Assembly (NCBI GenBank): GCA_011191975.1
Contig: DUFA01000107.1
Coordinates: forward strand, 62,001-126,000
Length of the DNA stretch: 64,000 bases
Direction: 5' to 3'
From: Dehalococcoidia bacterium
GTDB taxonomy: Bacteria > Chloroflexota > Dehalococcoidia > Dehalococcoidales > UBA2162
Position 1 is the stretch's first letter; the number at the start of each line of letters is the position of its first letter. The position numbers and the translations under genes were made by a program. Below are positions 34,244 through 44,335 of the stretch, piece after piece. Under the pieces are notes generated by a model. That model worked only from the letters and a program-made list of their open reading frames with translations. It searched no databases and was not told where the DNA came from.

Positions 34244-35245
34244 ATGGCAGCTACGGCCCAGGGCATACAATCGGCGGACGTACGCAAACGGCGTAATGCA
34301 ATAGTGGATTTCTTTATAAGGCTGATTAAGGAAAAACCACTTGGTCTGGTAGGTCTTATTATCGTTATTACGCTGCTCCTGGCAGGTATCTTTTCGGAGT
34401 GGCTGGCACCTTACGGATATAATGAAATCATCCTCTCAGACCGTCTTGACGGACCTACGATTAATCACCTACTTGGATGTGACAACCTTGGAAGAGATCT
34501 GTTAAGCCGAATTATTTTTGGAGCTAGGATCTCTATGATAGTCGCGCTTGCAGGTTCGGCTATCAGTTCTACCGTAAGTTTCCTGGTTGGAGCCATTTCC
34601 GGGTTTCTCGGCGGCAAGTATGATATGACCGTCCAGAGGTTTGTCGATGCCTGGATGTGTTTCCCCCCGCTGGTACTCTACCTTATTGTCATGTCGATTC
34701 TCGGCCCTGGTCTTATGCAGGTTATTATAGTTCTCGGCGTATCGATGGGGCTTGGCGGCGGTTCGAGAGTATCAAGAAGTGCCGTTATACGCATTAAAGA
34801 AGACGTGTATTTCGAAGCGGCCAGAGCAATCGGCGTGCCGACATGGACCATTCTGATGCGTCACGTATTACCGAATATTCTACCAATTATGATAATCGGT
34901 TTTTCTACCGGTCTTGGTGGATTCATACTTGCCGAAGCATCGCTCAGCTTCCTTGGCTTCGGTATCCCACCTCCCGTCCCGAGCTGGGGAGGAATGCTCA
35001 GCGGCACCGGACGCCAATATATGCTCCAAGCTCCCTGGATGGCTCTATGGCCAGGGGTGGCATTGGCAGTCGTTGTCTACGGTGTGAACATGCTGGGTGA
35101 CGCTGTGAGAGACTTATTCGATCCAAGGTTGAGAGGTGGTCTGGGACGATTCGGTGGACTGGCCGGAAATCAGGAGAAACTTGAGAAACTGGTAGAAAAG
35201 AAGAAAGCCGAAGCTGAAAAGCAACGTGCATCATTAAGAAGCTAA
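34244..35245 (+). CDS. dppC: Oligopeptide/dipeptide ABC transporter permease (DppC/OppC type)
   Basis: The 333-residue inner-membrane permease has the OppC N-terminal cytosolic arm, a HLLGCDNLGRDLLSRIIFGAR signature after the first helix and the EAA motif EDVYFEAARAIGVPTWTILMRH near residue 188. It ends NMLGDAVRDLFDPRLRGG plus a charged, Lys-rich tail. It follows dppB by 13 bases. Confidence 0.9.
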   Translation: MAATAQGIQSADVRKRRNAIVDFFIRLIKEKPLGLVGLIIVITLLLAGIFSEWLAPYGYNEIILSDRLDGPTINHLLGCDNLGRDLLSRIIFGARISMIVALAGSAISSTVSFLVGAISGFLGGKYDMTVQRFVDAWMCFPPLVLYLIVMSILGPGLMQVIIVLGVSMGLGGGSRVSRSAVIRIKEDVYFEAARAIGVPTWTILMRHVLPNILPIMIIGFSTGLGGFILAEASLSFLGFGIPPPVPSWGGMLSGTGRQYMLQAPWMALWPGVALAVVVYGVNMLGDAVRDLFDPRLRGGLGRFGGLAGNQEKLEKLVEKKKAEAEKQRASLRS

Positions 35246-35291
35246 ACTCATTTGAGTATTAGTTAATGTTAAAGAAACGAGGTGATTTGAG

Positions 35292-36296
35292 ATCGCAGAG
35301 AAAGTAATCGAAATCGAAAACCTCAAGACTTACTTCTACACGGAAGAGGGAGAGGTCAGAGCGGTTGACGGCGTTAGTTACTACGTAAACAAAGGCGAAT
35401 CACTAGGACTGGTAGGTGAAAGCGCCTGCGGAAAAAGTGTAAGCGCAATGTCCATCCTCCAGCTTATTCCCTATCCTCCTGGAATAATAGTCGGTGGAAA
35501 GGTATTGTTCAAAGGTAAAGACCTGCTCAGAGCCACGGATGAAGAGCTTCGAAAGGTCAGGGGTGCTCAAATCGCAATGATATTCCAGGAACCTACTACC
35601 TCGTTAAACCCCGTACTTTCCGTTAGACTTCAATTGGCTGAATCGCTTGAACTGCACCGCGGGATAAGCAGGCATGAAGGATACGAAGAGGCTGTTAAAC
35701 TCATTAAACTCGTGGGTATTCCGGATGCAGAAAGGCGAGCTGAAGATTATCCATACCAGTTCAGCGGTGGCATGCAGCAGCGTATTATGATGGCTATGGC
35801 TCTCGCATGCAATCCTGACCTGATCATAGCAGATGAGCCGACAACATCACTTGACGTTACGGTTCAAGCCCAACTCCTTGAGTTAATCGATAACTTACGA
35901 AGCCAATATGGCACCGCAGTGATTTTGATCACACATAATCTTGGTGTCGTAGCTCGGTATGTTGACCGGGTCAATGTTATGTACGCAGGCAGGCTTGTTG
36001 AGTCAGGACCAACAGACGAGATTTACGGTGCATCCAGGCACCCTTATACCATGGGTTTAATCAGGTCAGTTCCAAGACTTGATCTACCCCGAGACCGAAA
36101 ATTATACGTAATCGATGGTTTACCACCTCACCTGGCCCATCTTCCTGAAGGCTGTGCATTCTCTCCTAGATGTAAATATGCTCTCGATAGATGTCATACT
36201 GAAAGACCTGAACTTGAAGAAGTAGGAGAAAATCATTTATCCGCCTGTTTTAGAAGAAATGAGGTCGAGTTATTTAAGAGGGAAGAAGAAGACTAA
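35292..36296 (+). CDS. dppD: Oligopeptide ABC transporter ATP-binding protein (DppD type), non-ATG start
   Basis: The open frame extends well upstream of the track's ATG (35448) and includes [14 protein letters not shown], the Walker [12 protein letters not shown] and more, so the protein cannot start at 35448. No in-frame ATG, GTG or TTG exists between the TGA at 35283 and this region. ATC at 35292 lies seven bases after GAGGTG and aligns with the usual initiating Met, so it is the likely start or a mutated ATG. Walker B IIADEPTT, signature FSGGMQQRI and the C-terminal [11 protein letters not shown] oligopeptide-transport domain are all present. About 334 residues. Confidence 0.85.
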   Translation: MAEKVIEIENLKTYFYTEEGEVRAVDGVSYYVNKGESLGLVGESACGKSVSAMSILQLIPYPPGIIVGGKVLFKGKDLLRATDEELRKVRGAQIAMIFQEPTTSLNPVLSVRLQLAESLELHRGISRHEGYEEAVKLIKLVGIPDAERRAEDYPYQFSGGMQQRIMMAMALACNPDLIIADEPTTSLDVTVQAQLLELIDNLRSQYGTAVILITHNLGVVARYVDRVNVMYAGRLVESGPTDEIYGASRHPYTMGLIRSVPRLDLPRDRKLYVIDGLPPHLAHLPEGCAFSPRCKYALDRCHTERPELEEVGENHLSACFRRNEVELFKREEED

Positions 36297-37279
36297 TGGC
36301 AACAAATACTGAGAATTTAGTTGAAATCGAAAATCTGTATATGTATTTCCCGGTACTCGCCGGTGTCATGAGAAGAAAGGTAGGCGACGTAAAGGCAATC
36401 GACGGGGTAAGTTTTACTATTAGAAAAGGAGAAACACTCGGGCTGGTAGGAGAAAGTGGATGCGGCAAGACTACCACCGGACGCTGTATATTACAGTTAT
36501 ACAAGATTACTGGCGGTAAAATCACTTTCAGTGGCAAAGATCTCACGAAAATGAAGGGTAATACGCTGCGCCGAGCTCGAAGGGATATGCAGTTGATATT
36601 CCAAGACCCCTATGCTTCACTCGATCCTCGTATGAATGCCGGTAGTCTTATAGGCGAACCAATGCTCGTTCATAATCTGGTAAAAAAAGGGAAAGAGTAT
36701 ACCGAGCAGGTCGCCGAATTGTTAAGACTCGTTCAGCTTGAACCCTACATGGCAGACCGGTATCCCCATGAGTTCAGCGGAGGTCAAAGGCAGCGTGTCG
36801 GGATCGCACGAGCTCTGGCAACAAGACCTGAGCTTATAATATGTGACGAACCCGTATCTGCTTTGGATGTATCGATTCAGACGCAGATTATAACATTGTT
36901 AATCAGGCTACGTGAAGAAATGAACCTGACATACCTTTTTATAGCTCACGATCTTTCCGTAGTCCGTCATATTAGTGACCGGGTGGCGGTCATGTACTTG
37001 GGGAAGATTGTGGAAATCACCAATAGTGACGAGCTTTATGACAACCCACTCCATCCTTACACTCAAGCTCTGCTATCAGCTGTGCCTATACCGGATCCTG
37101 CAGTTGACCGTCAGCGAAAGCGTGTTTTATTAACGGGTGATGTACCCAGACCCGTAAATCCCCCTCCCGGTTGTAATTTCCATCCCAGATGCCATATGGC
37201 ATTAGACGTATGTAGAGAACAGACTCCTGAATTCCGGGATATAGGAAACGATCACTGGGTTGCTTGTCACCGGGTATAG
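36296..37279 (+). CDS. dppF: Oligopeptide ABC transporter ATP-binding protein (DppF type)
   Basis: The 327-residue ATPase has Walker [13 protein letters not shown], signature [14 protein letters not shown], Walker [13 protein letters not shown] and the C-terminal oligopeptide-ABC extension [11 protein letters not shown]. It overlaps dppD by one base (TAATG), giving a translationally coupled ATPase pair. The operon encodes both permeases and both ATPases, but its periplasmic binding protein must be encoded elsewhere. Confidence 0.92.
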   Translation: MATNTENLVEIENLYMYFPVLAGVMRRKVGDVKAIDGVSFTIRKGETLGLVGESGCGKTTTGRCILQLYKITGGKITFSGKDLTKMKGNTLRRARRDMQLIFQDPYASLDPRMNAGSLIGEPMLVHNLVKKGKEYTEQVAELLRLVQLEPYMADRYPHEFSGGQRQRVGIARALATRPELIICDEPVSALDVSIQTQIITLLIRLREEMNLTYLFIAHDLSVVRHISDRVAVMYLGKIVEITNSDELYDNPLHPYTQALLSAVPIPDPAVDRQRKRVLLTGDVPRPVNPPPGCNFHPRCHMALDVCREQTPEFRDIGNDHWVACHRV

Positions 37280-37404
37280 ACTGTTAGAATCTGATAAAGC
37301 GGTGTAATCTGGCTGGATGGAGAAAGCAGCAGCTTTTTACCATCATTTTTTATGTCTCTACCTGCCGCCACAACAATCCGGTATTGCTTTAATTTAAGGT
37401 AATT

Positions 37405-38442
37405 ATGTCTAAAGCAAAGCGAAGAAGAATCGAAAGAGAAACTCAAAGACGGGTAGCAGAAGCCCAGGCAGTAGAGAACGTCTGGAGCAGCAGACGCATT
37501 ATCATCACTGTTTCTATTATCTTCGTTTTAATCATCGCTGTTATTATTGGAGTCAACCATTATTTCAGTGAAGACCAGAAATACCTTCGAATAGACGTAA
37601 TATCGGTAGATGGTGAACTTGTTAGCATGGATTATTTTGTCAGGAGATGCTTTGCTTCCGGATCAGATCCAATGGGTGCTTTGACAAACATTACCAAGGA
37701 AATGGTACTTAAGAAAGAAGCAGAAGCAGTAGGCATAGAGATAAGCCCGGAAGCGGTTGAAAATAAACTGATTGAGATGGCCAGCGGTGAAGATGACCCG
37801 ATAACCCAAAGCGAGTTTAAAGAATGGTTCAGGCAACGTCTTAACGACACTAAATTATCAGATGTTGAATATCGCGACATAGTGGCTACCCAGCTCATCG
37901 GAGAGTTTTTCTATGAGATAATCGCCGATGCTACTCCTAACACCGCCGAACAGGTACGTCTTCATGTAATTCTCACTGATACAGAAGAGCAAGCTGAAGA
38001 AACGAGGGCACGATTAGTGGCAGGTGAGAGTTTTGCTGACCTGGCACGAGAGATATCTCTTGACGCAACTTCGAGAGAAAACGGGGGTGACATTGGATGG
38101 GTACCAAGAGATGTACTATACGATTCGCGGTATGATGATGTAATATTTGAGCTTGATATCGGTGTAATCAGTGAACCATTAGCTTATTATGACATTTCGG
38201 TACCTGATCCAAGCTCACCTTCATACATTAATTATTATCTAATGATGGTATCAGAAAAAACAGATTCACGTGAAATAGATGAGAAGTATATGGATACTGT
38301 CCATGATATAGCCTTTGATCAATGGATCTCACAAATGTATTCCGAACATGAAATTAAATATCATGGTATAAAAAACGGATTTGATTCAGAGACCTATGCA
38401 TGGATAAACTGGCAATTGCAGAAACTTATTGGTGACAAATAG
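37405..38442 (+). CDS. Membrane-anchored parvulin-type peptidyl-prolyl isomerase (SurA/PpiC-like)
   Basis: The 345-residue protein has a basic N-terminal segment, one membrane helix (IIITVSIIFVLIIAVIIGV) and a SurA_N-like helical chaperone part (about 70-165). A parvulin domain (about 175-275) carries VRLHVILTDTEEQAEETRARL, GESFADLAREISLD and NGGDIGWVPR. These proteins assist folding of exported proteins on the outside of the membrane. The gene is 30 bases before the GldA-like ATPase gene and possibly in that operon. Confidence 0.85.
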   Translation: MSKAKRRRIERETQRRVAEAQAVENVWSSRRIIITVSIIFVLIIAVIIGVNHYFSEDQKYLRIDVISVDGELVSMDYFVRRCFASGSDPMGALTNITKEMVLKKEAEAVGIEISPEAVENKLIEMASGEDDPITQSEFKEWFRQRLNDTKLSDVEYRDIVATQLIGEFFYEIIADATPNTAEQVRLHVILTDTEEQAEETRARLVAGESFADLAREISLDATSRENGGDIGWVPRDVLYDSRYDDVIFELDIGVISEPLAYYDISVPDPSSPSYINYYLMMVSEKTDSREIDEKYMDTVHDIAFDQWISQMYSEHEIKYHGIKNGFDSETYAWINWQLQKLIGDK

Positions 38443-38472
38443 GTTAAAATAACGATAAAATCAGACAGTACA

Positions 38473-39411
38473 ATGATTAGAGTAAGAAATCTTACAAAAT
38501 ATTATAATAAACGGCTAGCACTCGATAACATCAGTTTCAACGTTGAAAAGGGAGAAATTGTCGGTTTCCTGGGTCCCAATGCCGCCGGTAAAACCACCAC
38601 GATGCGAATACTGACCGGATTTCTTGCCCCTACCCGTGGGGAGGCATGGATTGCCGGTAAAAGTGTGTTGACCGATTCTCTTGAAGCACGACAGCATATA
38701 GGGTACTTTGCCGAATCAGTTCCCCTGTACACCGATATGACTGTCCGTTCCTACCTGGAATTTTGGGCTAAGCTCAGAGGACTCGATAAAGAAAGGATTA
38801 AAAAGAGAGTAAATGATGTAGTCGAAACCTGTCACCTGGAAGAATACAGGGATGTATATATCGGCAAGCTTTCGAAAGGATTCAGACAGCGTGTGGGAGT
38901 AGGTCAAGCAATTATTCACGAACCCGATGTACTTATTTTAGATGAACCTACTGTAGGTATCGATCCCATACAGGTAGCAATGACACGGCAGTTGATCAAA
39001 GAACTCGGCAAAACCAGCACAATACTTCTTTCAACCCATATACTTCCAGAAGTAAGTATGACCTGTGACAGGGTCATCATTATCCATGAAGGGAAAATCA
39101 TAGCCGAAGACAAGATCGAAAACCTCTCATCAATGGTAGGAACGTCAAAGCGGATACGTCTTGAAGTACAGGGACCAGCAGACGATGTAACAAAGAGTTT
39201 ACGACAGATCAGGGGTATCACCAGTGTAAAAATGATCGACGAACGCCATCACATCGCGGAATACCCGGTAAACCAGGACTTGAGAAGCAAGATAACGGAA
39301 ACGATTATAAAAGGCGGCTGGACACTGCTTTCGATGGAATCCCTCGAAATGAGTCTCGAAGATGTATTCCTGAAACTAACTACGGAAGAAGAAGAGGAAG
39401 AAGAACGGTGA
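38473..39411 (+). CDS. ABC-2 transporter ATP-binding protein (GldA-like)
   Basis: The 312-residue ATPase shows Walker A GFLGPNAAGKTTTMRIL, Q-loop FAESVPLYTDMTV, signature LSKGFRQRVGVGQA, Walker B LILDEPTVGIDP and the H-loop STHILPEVSMTCDRV. A C-terminal beta domain ends in an acidic run. It is followed by a GldF-like permease (4-base overlap) and GldG- and DUF4340-like genes. This set matches the export-type ABC modules called gliding-motility-associated, which also occur in non-gliding bacteria. Confidence 0.9.
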   Translation: MIRVRNLTKYYNKRLALDNISFNVEKGEIVGFLGPNAAGKTTTMRILTGFLAPTRGEAWIAGKSVLTDSLEARQHIGYFAESVPLYTDMTVRSYLEFWAKLRGLDKERIKKRVNDVVETCHLEEYRDVYIGKLSKGFRQRVGVGQAIIHEPDVLILDEPTVGIDPIQVAMTRQLIKELGKTSTILLSTHILPEVSMTCDRVIIIHEGKIIAEDKIENLSSMVGTSKRIRLEVQGPADDVTKSLRQIRGITSVKMIDERHHIAEYPVNQDLRSKITETIIKGGWTLLSMESLEMSLEDVFLKLTTEEEEEEER

Positions 39412-40121
39412 AAAATACGCTGACCATAGCTCAGAGAGAGCTCAAAGCATATTTGACATCGCCGATGGCATATATAGTTATCTGTATATTCCTGGCTCTT
39501 GCCGGTCTTTTCTTCAGTGTATTGAGCTCAGCAGCATATTATGAGACCAGCATTAGTGGGTTTTTAAACTGGGGTAGTCTGGTACTGTTACTGATGACGG
39601 CTGTCATCACGATGAGATTGATTTCCGAGGAGAGAAAGCTCGGTACTCTTGAACTGCTACTTACCTCACCTATAAGAGACAGCGAATTAGTACTTGGTAA
39701 GTTTCTGGGTAGTTTAGGAATGCTTGCAATCATGATTGGACTCACCGTACTCTACCCGATCCTGCTTGAAATCTATGGAGATCCGGATCCGGGACCGATA
39801 ATTTCAGGCTATATCGGCATGTTTCTGTTAGGAATGACATGCCTTGCAGTAGGGATATTCGCCTCAACGCTTTCCTCCAACCAGATAGTTTCGGCTGTCG
39901 TTGCAGGAGGAATCCTTTTCGGTCTCTGGTATATAGGAGTTGCAGCCGGGTATCTCCCCGAGGCATTGGGTAATGTAATCCAGTATTTTTCACTGCAGTA
40001 TTACTATCCTGATTTCCTTTCTGGATTCATCGACACGAAAGGAATCGTGTACTATATCAGTATCACTGCGTTATTCCTCTTCCTGGCAATTAGATCAATT
40101 GAAACCAGCAGGTATAGCTAA
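39408..40121 (+). CDS. ABC-2 type permease (GldF-like)
   Basis: The 237-residue protein has six membrane segments and starts KNTLTIAQRELKAYLTSPMA, the classical ABC-2 permease opening. It also has a TMRLISEERKLGTLELLLTSPI cytoplasmic loop. It overlaps the ATPase gene by four bases and abuts the GldG-like gene (no gap). It is predicted to form the membrane part of the export module. Confidence 0.88.
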   Translation: MKNTLTIAQRELKAYLTSPMAYIVICIFLALAGLFFSVLSSAAYYETSISGFLNWGSLVLLLMTAVITMRLISEERKLGTLELLLTSPIRDSELVLGKFLGSLGMLAIMIGLTVLYPILLEIYGDPDPGPIISGYIGMFLLGMTCLAVGIFASTLSSNQIVSAVVAGGILFGLWYIGVAAGYLPEALGNVIQYFSLQYYYPDFLSGFIDTKGIVYYISITALFLFLAIRSIETSRYS

Positions 40122-41735
40122 ATGCGCACAACGCCTCCAATCTATAAATACGCAGGAACAATCGCAGGATTCGGTCTGGCAGCACTCCTCATAGGCTTTA
40201 TCCTCCTTTTAGCCGTCGAGAGCCTTCGGCTTGCCTCCTGGATAATCCTGGCTCTTGGCGTTCTCCTGTTGATAACCGCAGCTATTATCGATTTCAGGGC
40301 AGTAAAAGGAGCAGTTACAGGAAGACGCGGCAGGTTCAGTACCGGCAACACCGTTATGGTATTTGTCTTCATCGGTATTATCGTACTGGTCAATGCAATC
40401 AGCTTCCAGTATAACAAGCGATACGACATCACTGAGCTGGCACAATTTACGCTGACCTCTCAGACAAAAGATATGCTGGCTGAGATGTCCACACCTGTTG
40501 AAGCGATTTTCTTTTCGCCTCCCCAGGACGTCTGGGGATTAGGTCTACCTACACTTGTAACGAATTTACTCTCTGAATATCAGAACTATACCGATTTACT
40601 GACAGTCACGGAAATAGATCCTGATGAACAACCGGAGACAGCTCGGAAGTACGGTATTGGGGTTAACTCCTACCAGTCGGTCGTGTTTGAAAGCGAGATC
40701 GGTCGGCGAATTGTGACTCCGGAGGATATGCTGATATTCAGCGGAGGGCAACCAGCCGGTATCGAGATGGAGAACCCGTTTACCTCAGCAATCCTCGAGG
40801 TAACTGGTATCGTACAAAAGAAGGTATATTTCCTCGCCGGACACGGGGAAGAGAGCATTGAGCCAACAGGTCAATATTATTTCGCAGCAAAAGCGTTACA
40901 GGACGTTTTATATAAAGTAGAAACCCTTGACCTCATGGCTGTCGGGGAAATTCCTGTAGATTGCACGGTACTGGTGATCGCAGCTCCTCAGAATCCACTC
41001 AGTGTGCCTGAATATAACATGATACGGGATTATCTTGATAACAGAGGCTGGTTGATCATACTGATCAATCCTGGAACTACCGATGATATGAAAGAATTTA
41101 TCAGTGAATACTGGATTAACATCGAAGAAGGGACGGTCATCGATCAATCCGCGTATTTTTCCACGCCCAATATTCCGATTATACCGAGAACTCAAAATGC
41201 CTTCGATACCCTCTACGGAATAGCCGAAACGTACTATCCTGGAGCTGTATCCCTCGACTCGGTAGAAGAACCACCAGATGAAGTCATGATGTTACCTCTT
41301 TTCTATACGAGTTTAACGAGCTGGGTCGAAGTGGAATTCGATCCGACGACCGAACCAGTATTTAACAGAGAAACAGAAAAGTTAGGGAACAGGTTATTAG
41401 GAGTATTAGTAGCTATCCTACCTCCGGAAGAAGAGCTTAATGAAGACGGAACCATCCCTGAAGGTACCAAGTTCACCAAGATAATAGTTATCGGTGATTC
41501 GGACTTTGCCTCGAATCAACACGTTTACAATGCCGATAACATATACCAGTTCCTCTATATGTTTGAGTACATCACTGCTGGTGAAGAACTTATCAAGATA
41601 GAGCGTAAAGTACTTCCGTACCGCAGCCTGGTAATAACAGAGGAAGAAGAAACATTCATCCGTGTATCCAGCATCGGCCTTCTTCCGTTGCTGGTACTGG
41701 TCGCAGGTACCATTATATGGTGGCGTCGAAGATAA
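40122..41735 (+). CDS. GldG-like ABC transporter auxiliary protein
   Basis: The 537-residue protein has an N-terminal double membrane hairpin (about 15-50 and 80-105), a large extracytoplasmic part of the DUF7088/GldG type and a C-terminal membrane helix (GLLPLLVLVAGTIIWW). Recognisable segments are the NKRYDITELAQFTLTSQTKDML start, VYFLAGHGEES and LIILINPGTT-like strands. It works with the preceding ATPase and permease genes; the cargo is unknown. Confidence 0.85.
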   Translation: MRTTPPIYKYAGTIAGFGLAALLIGFILLLAVESLRLASWIILALGVLLLITAAIIDFRAVKGAVTGRRGRFSTGNTVMVFVFIGIIVLVNAISFQYNKRYDITELAQFTLTSQTKDMLAEMSTPVEAIFFSPPQDVWGLGLPTLVTNLLSEYQNYTDLLTVTEIDPDEQPETARKYGIGVNSYQSVVFESEIGRRIVTPEDMLIFSGGQPAGIEMENPFTSAILEVTGIVQKKVYFLAGHGEESIEPTGQYYFAAKALQDVLYKVETLDLMAVGEIPVDCTVLVIAAPQNPLSVPEYNMIRDYLDNRGWLIILINPGTTDDMKEFISEYWINIEEGTVIDQSAYFSTPNIPIIPRTQNAFDTLYGIAETYYPGAVSLDSVEEPPDEVMMLPLFYTSLTSWVEVEFDPTTEPVFNRETEKLGNRLLGVLVAILPPEEELNEDGTIPEGTKFTKIIVIGDSDFASNQHVYNADNIYQFLYMFEYITAGEELIKIERKVLPYRSLVITEEEETFIRVSSIGLLPLLVLVAGTIIWWRRR

Positions 41736-41766
41736 TTCGGAGAACCGATTCTCGGGAGGATACTTC

Positions 41767-42327
41767 TTGAAAACCCAGAATATCCTTATATTGTTTATCA
41801 TTCTCCTGATTACAGGAGGACTGTTCTACTTTCTCAATATGCCAGTACCTCCGGAAACTCCTGATGTCCAGGAATTTGTCTGGATGATCGAAATGGAAGA
41901 CATCGATCATATCACCCTCGAGCTTCCCCGTGAAGGCAAGTCTCAATCTTTCATAAAAATATCTAAAGAAGACGAATTCCCCTGGTATTTCGACGACGAA
42001 GAAAATACACCAGTGGACAGCAAACGCTGGGGTGGAGGTATACCATTGCTTTTAAGCGGACCCGGGGCTGGTAGAGTTATAGCCGAAGATGCTACACCTG
42101 AAAAGCTGAGAGAATTCGGGTTAATCGAACCGAATCTAAGAATCTCTCTCGTCCTTTCAGACGGGAAAGAAATGAATATCAATGTAGGTGACGCAACACC
42201 CAACGGAGCTTTTTATTACGTACAAGCACCAAGTACAACCGATATAGCACTGGTTGATTATACCTGGTATGACATCCTGGCCAGACTTATCAACGAACCT
42301 CCGTATGCTCCTGCAGAAGAAGAGTGA
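41767..42327 (+). CDS. DUF4340-like membrane-anchored protein, TTG start
   Basis: The product is about 186 residues from TTG 41767, which has GGGAGGA six bases upstream. The track's ORF start at 41662 lies inside gldG and is not supported. It has one N-terminal membrane helix (ILILFIILLITGGLFYFL) and a DUF4340-type domain with LREFGLIEPNLRISLVLSDG and VGDATPNGAFYYVQ. DUF4340 genes habitually follow GldG-like genes, so it completes the export module. Confidence 0.85.
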   Translation: MKTQNILILFIILLITGGLFYFLNMPVPPETPDVQEFVWMIEMEDIDHITLELPREGKSQSFIKISKEDEFPWYFDDEENTPVDSKRWGGGIPLLLSGPGAGRVIAEDATPEKLREFGLIEPNLRISLVLSDGKEMNINVGDATPNGAFYYVQAPSTTDIALVDYTWYDILARLINEPPYAPAEEE

Positions 42328-42383
42328 TGGGTTCACAAGCCTAATCAGTTATGTTTCTAGCAGAGGCCAAGGATTTCTCCGTC

Positions 42384-42905
42384 TTATTTAGCTTTTAACT
42401 GAGGCAAGTATTTTTCCCATTCAGTCCGTATCCCAGAATAGTGCGATGGGATAAAGAACAGACCACTAGGATGAGGTTTGGATGGTTTGGTTCGAAGTTT
42501 CATGCCTGCCTCTTCGGGAGTTCTCCCTGCTTTAATCCTGTTACGTGGTACACAGGCACTGACAACATTTTCCCAGGTATGCTGTCCGTTACGGGATCTG
42601 GGAATGACATGGTCAAGAGTCAGGTTCCGGGTTACCTTTCCACAATACTGGCAGGTATAATTATCCCTGCGAAAGATCTCCATACGTGTAAGTTTTCTTT
42701 CAAGCTGGTGTGGACGTTTTATAAGCCTGGAGAGTTTTATTACCGAAGGCACAGGAAGGTCACGGTCAATGGTATGAAGAGTACCATAACCGTTTTCAAG
42801 CATCTCGGCTTTGTCCTGGTATACCAGCACCATCGCCCGCCTTACCCTGCAGATGTTCAGCGGTTCATAGGTCTGATTTAACACCAATACTGGATGGTTA
42901 ATCAT
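42384..42905 (-). CDS. HNH endonuclease-domain protein
   Basis: The 173-residue protein has an HNH domain at about residues 70-145. First zinc pair CQYCGK and the catalytic LDHVIPRSRNGQHTWENVV are intact. The expected second CxxC reads CVPRN, so one ligand cysteine is replaced by arginine, which may weaken zinc binding. The N-terminal part (VLVLNQTYEPLNICRVRRAM) is typical of the small HNH proteins next to replication genes. Nicking or repair activity is possible; no restriction partner is adjacent. Confidence 0.85.
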   Translation of the reverse strand: MINHPVLVLNQTYEPLNICRVRRAMVLVYQDKAEMLENGYGTLHTIDRDLPVPSVIKLSRLIKRPHQLERKLTRMEIFRRDNYTCQYCGKVTRNLTLDHVIPRSRNGQHTWENVVSACVPRNRIKAGRTPEEAGMKLRTKPSKPHPSGLFFIPSHYSGIRTEWEKYLPQLKAK

Positions 42906-42970
42906 AATTCAGGTATCTTTCCGTCTCCAGATAACGGTAATTTTACCCCAAAGACTTTGAGTACGCAAAT

Positions 42971-44335
42971 TTAGCTTGATCTGTACTCTATTCGTGGACG
43001 ATAATCAGGGGCGATAATGTTTTCAACAGCACTTATATCCGGATCAGACAGCCTGGACGCTATTGGAGTATCAAGTTCATCCAAGGAACAATTTGTCGTT
43101 ACAACCATAGGAAGGCGAGCATTATAACGGTAATTTATAACCTGGTAAAGTTTTTCTTGAGCCCAGGGAGTTGTTGTCTGCCTGCCAAAATCATCAAGGA
43201 TTAACAAAGGAGAGTTCTTCACACTCTCGAAAAGCTGGTCATAGGAAATTCGACTGTCAGGACTGAAAGTCGAGCGGAGATGGTCGAGAAAATCCGGAAC
43301 TACGATAAACATAGCCGGTTGTTTTTGTTGGTATCTATAATTTACGATAGCGGCAGCAAGATGTGTCTTTCCACATCCGTTCACTCCAAGCAATACGAAC
43401 CAACCTACGGGATTTTCTGCATATGCTCGCGACATCGTTACTATTTTCTCAAGATTATCCTGTTGATCTTCCGGTAAATCTCTCCTAAGATCGAAATTTT
43501 CGAAAGTCATCTCTTTTTGAAGTTTATATTGCTGCTGCCATTCGTAAACAAGTAACGGTGATTTACTGTTAAAAGAACAAACCTGATACAACGGAGAACT
43601 GACTAACCGCGTATGTATTCTATCATCCAATTCATCGATAGCCCCTATTACTACAATTACCGTAGGAATTTGATTGCTATAACGGTGGCTGATAAGCTGC
43701 TCGAGTTTTTCTTTTGCCCATGGAGTGCTTGATTGTGCTCCGAGATCATCTAATATTAACAGTGGTGTATTCTTAACCTGTTCAAAGAATTCATCATAAG
43801 GCATATCACTATCGCGATTAAAACTGGAACGGAGATGGTCGAGTAAATCCGGAGTTGTTATGTAAAATACATGACCGTTGTTTTCTATCTGGTAACTGGC
43901 TATTGCTGCCGCCAGGTAGGTCTTCCCACATCCACTCGGCCCGGTAAATACCAGCCATCCCTGAGGGTTTTCAGCGAATTTTTTTGCTGCCCGGCAAGCT
44001 TTTCCGTATTGTTCCCGGTCTGAGGGATTATCTCTCATTCCCTCTTTATTCAGTACATTAAAGCTGACACTGCCTAGATTACCCAGATTACTGTATCGCT
44101 GTAACTGGGCTTTCCGCTCGGCATCTGCCTCCTGCCTGGTGCAGGTACAGGGTACTACCTGACTGTAGTCCGGTTTTCCCGACCGAAGAAGAGGATGGAC
44201 GAACCTAGCCCCTTTACATACAGGACATAGAGAACGCAAATCAGTATCTTCTTCAGCGTCTGACGATGTGTCCGTATTTACCCTTGATATATTTGTCCGG
44301 GTCTGTTTCAGAACCTCGCTTATGTGTTCCATCAC
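42971..44335 (-). CDS. Fused tandem DnaC/DnaI-like helicase loader (two AAA+ domains)
   Basis: The 454-residue protein begins with a zinc-binding module (CPVCKG...CTCTR) and has two helicase-loader ATPase domains in tandem. Domain 1 is at about 95-265 with Walker A FTGPSGCGKTYLAAA, LLILDDLGAQ and TPWAKEKLEQLI. Domain 2 is at about 290-445 with LLGVNGCGKTHLAAA, LLILDDFGRQ and TPWAQEKLYQVI. The sensor region of domain 1 (VIGAIDELDDRIHTRLV) lacks the polar residue that domain 2 has (TTNCSLDELDTPIASRL). It is next to dnaD and dnaB, the expected context for a loader. The start overlaps dnaD by 83 bases. Confidence 0.88.
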   Translation of the reverse strand: MMEHISEVLKQTRTNISRVNTDTSSDAEEDTDLRSLCPVCKGARFVHPLLRSGKPDYSQVVPCTCTRQEADAERKAQLQRYSNLGNLGSVSFNVLNKEGMRDNPSDREQYGKACRAAKKFAENPQGWLVFTGPSGCGKTYLAAAIASYQIENNGHVFYITTPDLLDHLRSSFNRDSDMPYDEFFEQVKNTPLLILDDLGAQSSTPWAKEKLEQLISHRYSNQIPTVIVVIGAIDELDDRIHTRLVSSPLYQVCSFNSKSPLLVYEWQQQYKLQKEMTFENFDLRRDLPEDQQDNLEKIVTMSRAYAENPVGWFVLLGVNGCGKTHLAAAIVNYRYQQKQPAMFIVVPDFLDHLRSTFSPDSRISYDQLFESVKNSPLLILDDFGRQTTTPWAQEKLYQVINYRYNARLPMVVTTNCSLDELDTPIASRLSDPDISAVENIIAPDYRPRIEYRSS

